DNA of 64,000 bases from Brachionus plicatilis (GCA_010279815.1 QEOQ01000640.1:2051944-2115943), one strand, 5' to 3'; shown: positions 11,815 to 26,800, counted from the stretch's first letter. The notes: generated from the letters alone by a model not told the origin. Program-made: numbers and translations.

Positions 11815-14800
11815 ATGACAAACAATGAGACTGATAATTTGTTTGTGAACCAGCATCGGGCTTCGGACAGGAGCCATTCGCCCATTCTGTCGCTTGAGTC
11901 CAGCTCGTCATGTTCGTCGTCCGGATGCGCCAAGGCGGCCAGAGCAGCGCTCAACCGCACCAAAAGCCTCAAGCTCAGCTCGTTTGACAAAAACTCGTCC
12001 CAAAACTTGCTCTTGCTCAAATCGGACAACTTTTTTTGCTCCTTGTTCGATGACATGCGGCACTCGTCGCCCAACCACTCGCCGACCAAAAAATTGGTCA
12101 AAACCTCATCGCTGGTCTCTCAGGCCGATCTCAGAAATTTTAGCAGGAAACAAATCAAAAAATATTTGAACTACAATCTGGAATGCCTTGATCTGAAGAT
12201 CGACTTGCCCAAATCAGTTCACTACGAACAAATTGACGCTAATAAATCCTTTGACCTGATCACAGGCAAACATTTCTCCAGCATTCTTCTGTCATTGTCA
12301 TCGTCCTCTTCCTCGTCGTCATCATCCTCTTCGTCGTCGCTGTTCAACAGTCCAACTCACATTCGAAAACTGACCAAGCAAAGTCAAACTCTTCAGGTTT
12401 TCAGACCGATCAAGTCTTCGTCATCAAGTCAAGACTTGAAAGCGAAAACTGTTGTCTCAAGCAAGGTTTTGTCCATAAATAGTGATGGCACCTTTAAGCC
12501 CTTGTCCGCTTCATCGGCTAATCTTTCGCCCAGCAAATCAGCATTTTATAATGTAAGCAAAATTTCAAATAATCCAAATGAATTCAAGGTAGGACTTTTT
12601 TTTTTTTTTAAATTAAAAGAAGTGCCAAGTGTCGATTTTTTTGAACAAGTTGTTTTTCAAAAATTTTCCTCTACAATTTGAAAATTAATTGGCTTTTTTC
12701 TAACCATTTTGAAAATTTTGAACAAAAATATGTCCTTTTTTGATTAATTAAAATTAAAAATTTTTTTAAATATGCATGTTATGGTATATGTTTTTCTTGG
12801 TACCAAAAAAATAATTACATAGATTAAAAAAATTATTTTTTTTTAAAAACCAAAAAATAAAAATGAAAAAAAAATGTCTTTAAACTAGAATTAATTGCCT
12901 TTGAACCAAATACAATCAATTGGTACCAGTATTTTTGGCAAAACCGGTTTTAACTCGTTATTCTGTTGTTACTATGTTTGATTTCAACATAAATGTCCAA
13001 GAAAATATAATCCCATAGAATTGAGTTGGTTCAAAGTGAAAAAAAAGACAGTTTTTTAAAATAATCCTTTCCTTATATACAGTTCTGCTACGACACCTGG
13101 TTCTGAGGTAAAATTATGCAATTTTAGCGTATTTTACGAAATTTGGGTAAAAATTGTTAAATCCAAAAGGACCATAAAAAGTTCATTTTTTACGTTTTTA
13201 AGTAGAATTTTCAATAAAAATTAAAAAAATTAATTTTTTTCATATTTCAAAGCATCAAAAAATTTATCGAATTTTACGTAAAATTAGGCAAAGAAATTTT
13301 TTTTTGAGGTAAAAAATCGTAAAGAAAAGAAAAACTGAGTTAAAAAAAAAATGAAATTTTTCTTTTTTATTTAATTTAAATTTAATTTCAAAATTAACTC
13401 TGTGAATTAATCATTTTGCATCATAAATAGTTGTATCAACTGTTTAAGTTAATAAATAACTTTTTTCAAAATAAGTTCTGTGATACATTATGTTTCTAAA
13501 CATATTTTGTCGATAATAAATTTAACGATTATGTAAATTTACGTTATTTTACAAAAGTAATTTTACATAAAATTGCGTAATTTTATCACAGAACCACTTA
13601 ACGTAACAGCATTGAAGTAACTTTTTTTGTCTTTCTATTTCAACAAACATTTTTTTAACTTTCTTTTTTTTTTTTATTTTAATTTTTGTATATTTACCCC
13701 TTTTGTTTATAAAAAACGAGGTAATTTAGAAAATAAGATCAGTAAAAAATTAAATATAAAAATATTTATTTATTGAATTATTAGACAAATTTTTTCTCAA
13801 ATACTAAAAAAAACAAGAGTATATGTAATTTATGCTATTAAAATTTAAAATTGAAAAATCTTATTTTTAATTTCAAGGTTAATCAACAGGCAGTGCCCAT
13901 GCTTCAAGAGACTGATTAACAATTCATTTATTTAAATTCATTAAAAATAATGATTTTAAAATTAAAAAATATATAAAATTATTTTAATAAAGTTATAAGA
14001 TTGAAGCAAAATTGAAAATTAAACAATTTAATTTTCAATTTGTTGTGTTTGTTTATTTTTTAATCAGATTGAGAATTTAGTCAGGTTGCTTTAATCCGGA
14101 ACTACTTTACCATTCGAACCAGAATTCATTCATCCCTCAGTCATTTCTTACTCATTTTCATATTAATGCTTTTTTTAATACGAACCATAATCAAAAAAAA
14201 TCCGTTAAATTTGACATCCGAACAAAAAATTAAATAGCATAAATAATAAAATTATATTTTATTTTTGTTTAATAAATTTGAAATTTTTAAAAAATATTTT
14301 TTTTTAAATGAAAAATAATAACATTTATCCATATTTATTGAAAAAAAGAATGAAAATAGAATTAGAATCGAACACAAACCAAAAAATTGAAAAATAAGAA
14401 AATTTTGCCTTTTTTTTTAAATTTTATTTGTAATTTAAAATTTATATTAAAGCTTAAAAATATTGACAAATTGAAGTTCATGATTTAATTTAAATTATGG
14501 TGCTAAAAATTTATCATTAATGGAACGCAAAAAATGGATTATTTCAAGATAATTTTTGATAAATTTGGTAAAAAAATATCCCAAATTTTCCAAAAAATTT
14601 CAATTTTTTGTTATTCTTTCCGAGAATAACAAAATTTTGTATACTTTTATGACCAAAATTTAGTTTTCAATAGATCTAAATCCAAAATAAAATAAAAGAT
14701 AAACACCTATTATAAATATAAATATTTGATCTGTTGATTTAATAAACAGACTGAGTGTATCCAAAACTTGAATTTAGCTTTTTAAAAAAATTAGTTAATT

Positions 14801-17800
14801 TTCAAGGAAATCTTTTTTCATTTTGTAATTGAAAATATAATAAAAAAATTTGCTTAAATTTATCATTCGAACAAAAGGTAATAAATATTTAACAACAGTA
14901 AGTAAATAGAAAAATAATTGATTGAGTCTGAATAAATTTTTATTTATAAAAAATTAATTCGAATTATTATTTATCATTTTTACGTTCGCTTTTCTTAATA
15001 TCTGAATGTCGAAAGTTGTTTTAGTTTAAAATAATAAAAATAAATTAAAAAAATCAAGGATTTTGATTGTTTTTTTGTTTAATCTTTAATAAAATTAATC
15101 CGTATTTTTTTATAATCATTATATGATTTAAAGTTTAATAGTTAAATAATAGTTATGATTTTAATCCGAACGGAATGATCTAGGGTGATTTTTAACAGAT
15201 AAAAACTATTTGATTGAGCATAGGATTACTTTTAAAAATTTAAACATACCTGGACCATGCACCAAAGTACATCTCACCCATGCTAAAATATTTTCAAATT
15301 AATGTTTTAATTTGCATGTCCTAGCTTATAGTGCAGCATAATCGAACGAGGGAATGCGGTAACTTTAAATTTGATTTAGGTATCAAAAATTCATGTTCTT
15401 TATGTTAGATCTAGAGCTTACAAATTAATAAGTAAATAGCATGATTTTTTTTAAATTAAGATCAATAAAACAACAGCTAAGATCAAACTATTAGAATCAT
15501 AAATAATAGGCTTTTCTTTTTTAAGCCCACAGTTTTTCAAGTAAATCAAAATATTATCAAATAATTGAGATAAGAGTGTAAATAAAATATTAATAAAATA
15601 TTTATTATATTATATCCATTTTTTGATAAGAGTAAAAAAAATATTTTTTATAGTAGCTAGAAACAATCTTTTAGCAAGCCCATTTAAAGCTAGTTATTTA
15701 AGATGAATGTTTGAGATTACCGATTAAAATTTGCAAAACTTTTGTTTTTTCAAAAATTAGAAACAGATTGAAAATTCAAAAAAAAAAAACATTCAAATAT
15801 CACTTTTTTGACAACACAAATTTTTTTATAATAAATCAAAAATTAAATTAACTAAAATAAAACCGAAACTTAAAATTTAAAATATAAAAAATTTTGATAA
15901 AAATCTTAGTCAAATTAAATTTCTAATTAATAATTCTGAACACTTATGACAATTCAGCAACAGAATATTTTCGAATCTTTCTTAAATGAATTTATCACTT
16001 TATTTTATGCGGCAATTATTTTAGATTTTAAAGTTAATAATAACATATCTACCCAATATTTTAATCAATTAATTCAAATCACTAATTTTTATTTGGTTAT
16101 TTAGAATGAAAAAACAGACCTTATAAAAAACTTATAAAAAATTCAAAATTAAATTTTTGTGCCAGTAAATAAAAAGAAATAAAAGTACTTTTTTTTTTAA
16201 AGATATATTTTTTTTTTATTTAAAATTCGAGCTGACATTCGAAGTGAAGCTTCTTCTGTCCAGTAAAAATAAAGATATAAAAAAAATGGAAACAAATATA
16301 GTTTAAATTACATCATAAAAAATAAACAATATGAAATAATTTAAGGAAATTTAGTCAAATAAAATACTTCTTTTTTTTTTACATTTAGTACATTTTTCTT
16401 TCTATTTTTAAATCTTTTTTTCCGTTGATTTTTCTCTTAATTAACTGTAATATGACTAAATTAAAGAATTAAAAAGAAAAAGATACTAAGTAAATGTGGT
16501 TTGGTTTACGTAATCTAGAAGTACAGCAATAGTATAATGTATTTTTTTGAATTATGTAATAAATATTTTTCTGAATAAATCATATGTAATTTTCATTTTT
16601 ATCGTTGAAAAATGTGTTTAGACTAAAAATAGTTTAAGTCGGATTAAAGAATAAAAAATAATTATTGCTTTAAAAGTATTGAGACTAATTTTATTTATTT
16701 CATCTCTTTTCAAATTCATAAGGAATCAAATTTTTGCTAAAAATTTCAACTTAAAATTTTTCTTTCCACGTTAGCATTGTTATAATCACTTGTGAGATAT
16801 GAACAGATATGAACATATATCTAATTATTGAAAGGCCGGTAGTCTTTAGTTTATATTAAAATTTAAACTTTCCAATTTAATTTAACGATTGATATTTGCC
16901 AAGAAAAATTTAAAATTGAAGGATTTGTCTTAAAATTTTTGTTTTTTTGGTTTGTTTGCTCAGGGCTCTTTTTAAAACAAATTGTGTCTCTTCAGGGCAA
17001 CTTGAAGTTCATGATCATTATCAAATGATCAAAATTTAATTAATTAAAATTTTAATAAAAATGATGAAACTAGATTTTTTTATTTTTTTTTTAGATTAAA
17101 CATAAAATGTTTATTATTTTAATTAAAAGAAAACAAATATTTTTTTTTCTGATTGACCTTTAATTGATTCTTCTAAAATCTTTATTTGAAAATTTTAAAG
17201 ACAAATTTAAAATCGACATTAAGGTATCCAAATTATGACTTTAATTGATATTTTTATATTGATTAAATATATGACGACGAAACAAAGTTAAATTTTGTAT
17301 TGCAAAATTTCAAAATATTGATCAAGAATTTTATTTACTTCAGAAAAAAATACATATAATTTTCTATCTAATTATAGATTAAACAAATAATGTTTAATAA
17401 AGTTTAGTCATTTATTATTAAAAAATTGATAACTATAAATTCATAAAAAATTGATAACGATAAATTCTTCAAAAAAAACGATTTTATTCAGGAAATTTTT
17501 TACGTTAATTCCCGTACTTTGACTCTAATTTACGATATTTAACGTAAATTACAGTAAATTTCTGAATTTTTTCTTTTTGTATTTTACGGTAATTTACGTT
17601 AATTATCGTAAATTTTAGTCAAAGTACGGAAATTAAACGTGTTTTTGCTTTTTTTTTCTGGCGTTTTTTATATTGTGTTTTTGTTTTTTGTAAAAAATTC
17701 ACAATGCCTGAGAACAATTTCAAAATTTTGGTGACCAATATCTTCATTTAGGTCAAAAAAGAATACTTGGTCACAAAATCGGCACAAAGTCACTCATCAC

Positions 17801-20800
17801 ATAAAAGGCAAAACAAAAATTTCAAAGATAGAGGTAAAGTAAAATTTTTGATTAAAATTCATTTTCAAATTTGATCAAAACATCTTAAATGCGCAATTAC
17901 ATTTTAATGTATTTTTTACAAATTACAATCAGATTAATATGTATTTTATAAAAATGATAAAATCTGCGATTAAATTTCTTACACATTGTAAAATGAATTT
18001 TGATCAAAAATTTTTACTTTGCCGATTTAAAATTATCTGTCAAATTTTCAACTTGTTTCAGTAAAAAACGAATTATTTCTAGATTAGACTATAATAAAAA
18101 TCTAGGTATGCTAAAATACTCAAAAATCTTGGCTAATATATTTTTAAAAGCAGGGATTATTAAAGCTTTTTACCAATCATTCAATCAAGGTAGTATTTTT
18201 TCTATTTAGCTGACAAATGAGTTAATATATGGCAAAAAAATTAGATAACATTTTGCAACCTTCTTTTGATCTATAAAAAAACATTTGCATAAATTATTTA
18301 TATTTAAAAAAAAGATTAGATTTATAGCATTTTATTTTAGCAATTTTCTTAAAAATGTAAATTAATAGCTGGATTAAAATTTGATATTTTTACTAAAAAC
18401 AAATAAACAGTTTTGTAATTTAAGGATCATTGTTAAAATTCCCAGCTAAAAAAGCTTTTTAATATTTAACAATTTCAATTTGATTTTTAAAGAATTCTTT
18501 TAGTTTAATTTAATAATTATATTCTTTAATTTTTTATCTAAATAAAAGCATTTTTATCAGGTTTTGATTAAAATCAAAGTTTAATCGTTTAAAAGTTTAA
18601 TAGTGGTAGATAAAAACAAAAGCGAACAAAATTTTTGAATAATATTTTAAAATTTAGAATTTAATAAAATAAAAATAACCTAATTGTTCATGTTAGAGAG
18701 AGAATAAAAAAGTTATCAGAGTCAAATAAAAAAATTAAAGAGTATCGTGACATTTAAAAAAAATAAATACAGAATTTCTTATAAATTATTGAGTAAGCTC
18801 AAATTTTCATGCATTAATTACTTGTGGGAGGTCTATGCGAAACCACAGTTCCATATCGTCTTGTACAGATGTCCCTTTCTGTTCCTGCATTATTGGTACT
18901 TGTTTTTAAAGCAAGGATAGATTGCGCTTTTAATTATTAGCCCAATAAATTAATCGGGTTTACCAATAAGTTTCTGACGCAAATCGATCATGTTTGCTTT
19001 TTATCAACCAATATTCTGTCATTATTTAACTACTCTCTCACTTCTCATTCAAGATTCTTACTTTCTCTTTCCTTTCTTTTTCCGTAACAATCCTTAATTT
19101 AATGCCTCCAATATAAAATCAAAAAAAAATTAAAAAAAAAAGCACATATTGACGTAAGACTTTTTTTATAATTTGTCAAACAATAAAAAAGCTTTATGCA
19201 TTTTGTAACTTTCAAAATTCAATCTAAATAGTTTGCTTCTGCGTAGTTTGAGTGACAAGCTGATACGCGCCCATTATAAATAAAAAACATTCTAAATGTT
19301 AATAGCCTGTGTTTAGATTGAAAAAATAAAATAAAATAAAATTTAAAATTTTTTGAAATTTTTTAAAATTTTTTATTTCTATTGAACTTGGTTTGATTAG
19401 TTTGAAAAAATGTGTTCAAAATCCAGGTTTTTGATTATGTAATCTAAAAGAAAAATCGATATGAAGACGATAGTTTTGTTTTTTGAATAAAAATTTTCAA
19501 AAATTATTTTTTTTTATTTTAAGATTGAAAAATTGTGCCCGATGAAATCTCTGCCGGAAGATTCGTGCAGAAAGATAATTGAGCTAAACAATTTGGAACC
19601 GCAGAGTTCAAAAACTGAAACATTTCAGAGTCAAATATCGTTTCGCCAAGAATCGCCACCACTGAAGAGAACCCATGCAATCACCGATCTTCACTCAATG
19701 GACGACTACAGTCCGGTCACTTTTGCCTCATCGACAAGCCTCAAATCCGAACAGACAGAAGACAACTCTACATCGCAGACATTCTTCACCGAAGAGCCCA
19801 ATGAAGTCATAAAGGGTATCAAAGTGCGTGCTGCAAATCTTCCCAAATTAATCGAAATTTTAGTAGAATCATTTGGTAAATTACTTTTTAAATAATAAAT
19901 TAAATTTTAAACTCTTAAATTATTTTTAAATTCAATTTTTTAAAGATGAATCTGGGAATCTTAGTCCAGGGACCGACTTCCCGCGAGTTTTTCTCCTAAT
20001 GCACAAATGGTTCATGGAATCCGAAGAGTTAGTTAACATGCTTTCGGGCCTGTATTTAAAATATGAGGATTATCACACCCAGCATTCCAATAGTTATCAA
20101 TTAAGAATATGCTACACGTTCAGGTGAGCTTTTAAGTTTAATTTTTAATTGTATGAAGCTAAATCAGGCCAATGTTAAGTCATTCGTTTTTTTTTCTAAA
20201 TTATTAATTTCCAAATTTATTTATAAAATTTGAAAGAAAAAAAAATAAAAATTTATAACTTTTTAACATGAAAAAAAAAGAAATTGTATTTATATTATGT
20301 AAATTAAAAAATTATTTTACCTAACTCTTAGATTTAAAAAAATCAAAAATTGATTTGGTTCCTTTTTTAATATAAAAATAATTTTTGCAATTTTCTCCTT
20401 AAAAACTTCACTTTCAGTACTAAAAATTTTTCATTTTTTATAATTTTTTTTTAACTTTAATTTCTTCTCAATTTTAATATAAAAGTTAAGGGTACAGAAA
20501 AACACATAAATTCGTATTGAAAAAGTTGCTATAAATGAAATTCAAAATTTGATTATAATAATCTTATAATTAAGAAAAACATTTTTTGCAACGTTTTTCT
20601 TACAACAAAAATTTTTGGGACATTTTACTTTTTTTTTTTAATTTATTCTATCATTTACTCAAAAAAATTGAATTTTATTAAACTTTACCTAAATTTCTAT
20701 AAATTTTTTCGCTTAATTTCCCGTCTGAAAAATTCTCAAATTTTGAAAAAATCTTAGTTCTAAAGAAACGTCAAAATTCTTCAATATTTTGGAAATTTTT

Positions 20801-23800
20801 CTCTTTACAACAACTTACGTAAAATATTAAAATTTCTCCTTATTTTACGTAAAAATGGCGAATTCATGATTTTTTTCTTTTGTAAATTAACCAAAATTTG
20901 CAATATTTTACGTAATTGTTATGATAAAATAAAAACGCCGAACACCACTCTAAAATACTTAATTAAGGATCACCAATTGAGCCCAAATTAAACATTTATT
21001 CATGAGTTAACACACTTCCTCGGGTTATTAAGTAATGTCTTTATAATTTTATTACAAACTTTAAAATTAGCCATTCCCAATCCTTTTTCTAACTCTTAAA
21101 ATCTACTTGATCTTATAAATTTCAAAACTTTTTTTGCTGTCACTGATTTTAGCAGAAAATTAAAGTCTAAGGTAACTAAAAAAATTCAAGTCCAAAGTTT
21201 AAAATTTTTTAATTTTAAAGTTTTTGAAGTTAAAAAAAATGAATATCTTTGACTTGGACTATAAAAAAAAAGCCCTAACTAAGATTTAACTAGAGACTTG
21301 TGACTTTTAAAAAATTCTGGGTTTTAAAAATTTTCAAACATTTGTTTAAACAAGGAAAAGAAGTTGAAAAAAAAATATCTAAAAGAAGATTTGGTCAATT
21401 CAATTAAAAAGAGCCAAAGAAACTTATGTGCATTCAATAGTGCAAGACTCATTTTCACTATTTACACCAAGAACTTTCCTTTGGTTTTGTGAAGTTCAGT
21501 ACAAAAGAACAGAACAAAGTGTAAAGATATTAAATAACTTTTTTTCTAAAAGTCTAAAATTAAACTCTGCAAATTTAGCAGACCTTGATATTTGGTGCNN
21601 NNNNNNNNNNNNNNNNNNNNNNNNNNNNNNNNNNNNNNNNNNNNNNNNNNNNNNNNNNNNNNNNNNNNNNNNNNNNNNNNNNNNNNNNNNNNNNNNNNNN
21701 NNNNNNNNNNNNNNNNNNNNNNNNNNNNNNNNNNNNNNNNNNNNNNNNNNNNNNNNNNNNNNNNNNNNNNNNNNNNNNNNNNNNNNNNNNNNNNNNNNNN
21801 NNNNNNNNNNNNNNNNNNNNNNNNNNNNNNNNNNNNNNNNNNNNNNNNNNNNNNNNNNNNNNNNNNNNNNNNNNNNNNNNNNNNNNNNNNNNNNNNNNNN
21901 NNNNNNNNNNNNNNNNNNNNNNNNNNNNNNNNNNNNNNNNNNNNNNNNNNNNNNNNNNNNNNNNNNNNNNNNNNNNNNNNNNNNNNNNNNNNNNNNNNNN
22001 NNNNNNNNNNNNNNNNNNNNNNNNNNNNNNNNNNNNNNNNNNNNNNNNNNNNNNNNNNNNNNNNNNNNNNNNNNNNNNNNNNNNNNNNNNNNNNNNNNNN
22101 NNNNNNNNNNNTAGGAAAAGAAGTTGAAAAAAAAATATCTAAAAGAAGATTTGACCAATTCAATTAAAAAGAGCCAAAGAAACTTATGTGCATTCAATAG
22201 TGCGAACAAGGTTCCAATACACGACTCATTTTCACTATTTACTTTCCTTTGGTTTTGTGAAGTTGAGTACAAAAGAACAGAACAAAGTGTAAAGATATTA
22301 AATAACTTTTTTTCTAAAAGTCTAAAATCAATTCTGTGAATGCAGAATGGTGCAACATTCAAAGTTGCATCAACTGTTAAAGTCTGCTAATGTTGTGCAG
22401 AATCTCTGCAAAATGTCCTACGCTCGATTATATTTAAATTTAATTTCTGCTAAACTCTGCAAATTTAGCAGACCTTGATATTTGGTGCAACTTTGAATGT
22501 TGCACTAAGTTGCATTTACAGAATTAATTTTTAAAATTTAGAAAAAAAGCTATTCAGTTTTTTTACATTTTTTTCTGTTCTTTTTATCATTTTGTGCTGA
22601 ATTTCACAAAACCCTTTCCTTTTCCATAAAATTCCATCACCATTTGTTGACTTAGGATGAAGAATATCTAAAAATTCATATATCCATGAAAAATCGTTAA
22701 TTTTCTTGAAATCTATCGAATATTTTATCAAGGTAATTTTTTACTAATTGTAAATATTGATTACAAAAAAATATTTTAATTTTTTGATAAAATGGTTTTT
22801 TGATTTCATGTCTGTTTGGAAAACCGAGATGATACCATTGATCACATTTTTTTGTAGACATTTGATCACATTATCGACCTAACCCATAGTTTAATTCCTG
22901 TATTCTATTAAAGGTAGTTTTAATATTAACGATTAACGATTTTAATTACCTTAGTTCAAATTGTTTATTAATTTAATTTTAAGCTGTGTTTTTATAGTTA
23001 TAAAAATTCTTACTTTTTTTAAGTGATTTATATAATTCTGACACTTTTCGGGAGTTAATGTTTTTTCAAACTCCAAAATCGTTATTGAGAAAGAAGATGG
23101 ATAGTCGAATCATTAGTTTATATTTTACAGGTTTTTTAAAATTTTATAAATATTAGCGATTAAATATTTTGTATAAAAAAATCAGTTAAAAATGTATATA
23201 AGTTTTTTTAAAAAAATTTTCATTATTTCTCGTATTTTTACTCTTTTTAATTAAAATTTACCAAATTTTACCATAATTTACGTAAAAAAAGGTAAAAAAA
23301 AGTAAAACTTACAAATTTTTTTTTTCTATATTAATAAAAAACTAAAAAAAAGAAAAAAAAATTTTTAAAAAATGTCAAAATTTCGGTTTTTTTGGACATT
23401 TTGGTTTTTACTATTCTTTACTATATTTTACAAAAAATATAGTAAATTTACGTAAAATACCGTAAATTTACGATATTTTACGTAAAATTTAGTAAAAAAT
23501 AGTAAAATACAGTTATCGTAACACCACTGTATTAATAAAAAAATTATCAAATTTATGGCTTTTTATCAAATTTTTTTGTTGGCTTGTTGATATAATTTTT
23601 TCCATTAAGTTAATTAAATAACTGTCTTCAATTTAAGATACTGGATTAACACGTTCACATTTCATTTTGTCTTAGACAATTTACTCATTGAATCCCTGAA
23701 AAAATTCACCAACATAATAGCCATTAATGGCCACAAAGATCAGTTGAAATTTTTCGACATCTCAAAAATAGAATGCTATGACTGGATGAGAAAGCTGACC

Positions 23801-26800
23801 ACAAAAAATCCACTCAAACCGAAGCAAAAAATCGCGCTGGGCTTTGACAAAATGGAGCCCGAAGTCTTGGCGAGCCAACTTACTTATTTAGAATGGAAGA
23901 CTCTACGCAGAATAAGTGTAAACTAAATATTTTATTTTTAAATAAACTGGGCTAAATTTTCCCTAGTTCCAGGATTACAAATCTTATGCAATAAAAGGAA
24001 GCATTCAAAACAATCCTCCATTAGAAAGATCCATTCAATTGTTCAATGGGCTGTCCCAATGGATCCAATGTATGGTATTGAGCAAGACTACTCCAAAACA
24101 GCGGGCCGATATTATTCACAAATTTATTGAAGTTGCCAAGGTAAAATAAAATTTAATTAAATTATTTTTTCACTCACTTTTTCTTTAAGTATCTTAGACA
24201 ACTGCAGAATTTTAATTCCTTAATGGCTGTGATTGGAGGCATTTGCCATAGCGCCCTAGCCCGCTTGTCAAAAACAAATTTGTACCTTTCTGTTGAAGAT
24301 CAAACAGTCCTAAGCGATTTTATGGAGTTGCTATCATCCAACTGTAACTATGGTCAATACCGAAAAACCATTAGTGAAATAAAAAATTTTTGGATTCCGA
24401 TCATGTAAATTTTAATTTTAATTAGAAAAAATATTAATAAATTTTTTTTGGTCCTAGTGGCATACATTTAAAAGACATGATTTCTTTGCACACTGCTCAC
24501 TTGGACAAATTAGACAACGATTTAATAAACTTTCGTAAAATGGCCAAATTGTCGGTCATTTTTCAGAGTGTGACCAATTTACAGAATTCAGTGCCACCGG
24601 TGCAAGAGAACCGGGACTTGATTAAACTATTACAGTTATCATTGGACATGAGTTATTCCGAAGATGAGATATATGAACTTTCGTTGACCCGGGAGCCAAG
24701 AACTTCCGTTTCCTCGGTAGAAAAAAATTAAAAAATAAAATAAAATTTTATTTTCTCCTTTTTAGCCGAGTACTCCATCAAGAATTTCCGCTTTTGCCGA
24801 CTGGGCTAAAAGCATTTCGACCCCTCCTGATCCTCAAACAATCCAAAAACACGTCAACTCCATGGTCGATGCAGTTTTTAAAAATTATGACCACGACCGC
24901 GACGGCTTTATATCTCAAGCTGAATTTAATGAAATTGCTCAAAATTTTCCCTTCATTGACACTTTTGCTGTGCTCGACGCCGACAAGTAAGAATTTATTT
25001 TACAGATCTATCTTAAAATGGGACGAAGATTAAAAAAACATATAAAATGTGAATCTACATAAACAACAACATAAACTAAAATTTTTAATTTTTAATCTTT
25101 GAAAAAGTGACTAAAACATAAAAATCAAAAATATATTTATTTTTGTAAACTGTTGTATAAAATAAAAATAAACTTAAACTAAAAGGTAAATTTTTTCTTT
25201 TTACAATGAAACAAAAAATTGATTGGATTTTTGTTGAACAAAGTCAATTCTGAGGAGGAACATTGATTCAAATTTTATAATTAAGTGTTCAATCTGTGAA
25301 TCTAATGCTGATGATCACAAAATGCGAGTTCTTTATCTATTTATGAATTAACATTTATTAAAAATAAATTTTATGTTGATTTAACACTTATTAAAAAAAT
25401 TTTTTGTGTTGTTTAACAATTAAAAAAATAAAATTGAATTTATGCTTGATTCACATTTTATATGTTTTTTTAATCTTCGTCTCTTAAAATGTAAGCCCTC
25501 AGTCAGATTTTTTTAAATAAAAGAAATTTTGACCCAGTGCTCAATATTTTCCAATAAAATAAAAGAAGAAGGAAATATTTTACTTTATTTAAAAACTCAT
25601 AAAAAACATTTAATTTCTAGATTAAAATTAGTTAATTAATTTATAAAGACTATGAATTTATTCAGTTTTGCGATGGCTAAGAAGTTTTTTGATTGAAGAA
25701 ATTTTCAGCAAAATTAAAATTAATTAAATTAAGATAAATGTTTAAAATCAGTAGATAGTTAAGCACTCTTAAAAAATTTTATCATTTTACTACAGTACTG
25801 ATTTGTTCCAGTGGTTTTACAAAAATTTACGGGAATTCCGGTAATTTTACGTAAAATCGCAAAAGTGAAAAACAATAAATTTATCGGAATTCCCGTAAAT
25901 TTACCAGAATTTAACGGATTTTGCGTAAAATTTCGTAAAAACCAAAAGGGCCAAAAAAATCCAAATTTTTGCAATTTTTTCGTTTTTTTTTGTTTTTTTC
26001 AAAATTAATAAAAAATTTTAAATAAAAAAAATTGTATTTTTTACGCAAATTTTTATTAATTTTATTGAAAAATAGTAAAAAAAAGTGAAAAAAAGTTTAA
26101 AAAAAAAAATTAAGATTTTTTAATATTGAAATTATTAGATACATATATTTTAGTGATTTGACCAGTCGCCATTTTTCTCAATTTCAATTTCAATTACCTA
26201 ATTTATCAAAGTTAATATTTTAAAAAGCCAAAAACTTTAATTTAAATTTCAACCTTTTTCAGATGATTTATATATTTACTTAAAAAAGTTGAAATTTAAA
26301 TTAAAGTTTTTGGCTTTTTAAAATATTAACTTTTTTTTACTATTTTTCACATAAAAATTTACGAAAATTTGCGTAAAAAAATACTATTTTTCACATAAAA
26401 ATTTACGAAAATTTGCGTAAAAAAATACTATTTTTTTTATTTAAAATTTTTTATTAATTTTGAAAAAAAACTTAAAAAAGGGAAAAAATTGCAAAAATTT
26501 CGATTTTTTTGACCCTTTTGGTTTTTACGAAATTTTACGCAAAATCCGTTAAATTCTGGTAAATTTACCGGAATTCCCGTAAATTTACTAAAATTTTGGT
26601 AAATTCGCGTAAATTTTGGTAAAACCACTGGAACAGTGCTGTATTTTATAGTGTGTAAACTTAATGGTCAATTAAAGACATTGAGATTAATTTAAATTTT
26701 TTGTTCTTTATAGACAAGTGGTTAAAAAAAATAAATCACTAATTTAAAGCAAAAGTCACGCTCATAAAAATTAAGCCTGATTTAAAAATTAGACTATTAA

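Larger units (their letters stand above)
12589..19523 (+). other. RasGRP intron 1, about 6.9 kb, repeat-filled
   Basis: No coding exon is supported. It contains the elements at 13080-13617, 16996-17445 and 17498-17642. Near 17700-17815 is a remnant of the TGGTCAC family also seen at 32744. At 18790-19090 and 19200-19310 are short stretches with higher G+C. Those stretches sit just before the REM exons and could hold an alternative promoter. Position 13874 starts a short repeat also present at 44150. Confidence 0.5.

Noticed and set aside
11778..12101. Minus-strand frame opposite RasGRP exon 1
   Set aside because: It is the complement of a Ser-rich coding exon with a verified upstream stop and downstream splice site on the plus strand.
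18000..18209. 69-codon frame in RasGRP intron 1
   Set aside because: Its A/T-driven composition and lack of splice sites in a usable phase argue against an exon. It does not resemble any part of RasGRP.
21428..22362. Several long frames on both strands across 21428-22362
   Set aside because: They consist mostly of untranslated N. The flanking residues come from the palindromic MITE, not a gene.
25759..26628. Matching small proteins [14 protein letters not shown] on both strands
   Set aside because: They are the two arms of a palindromic MITE read in opposite directions, not paralogous genes.
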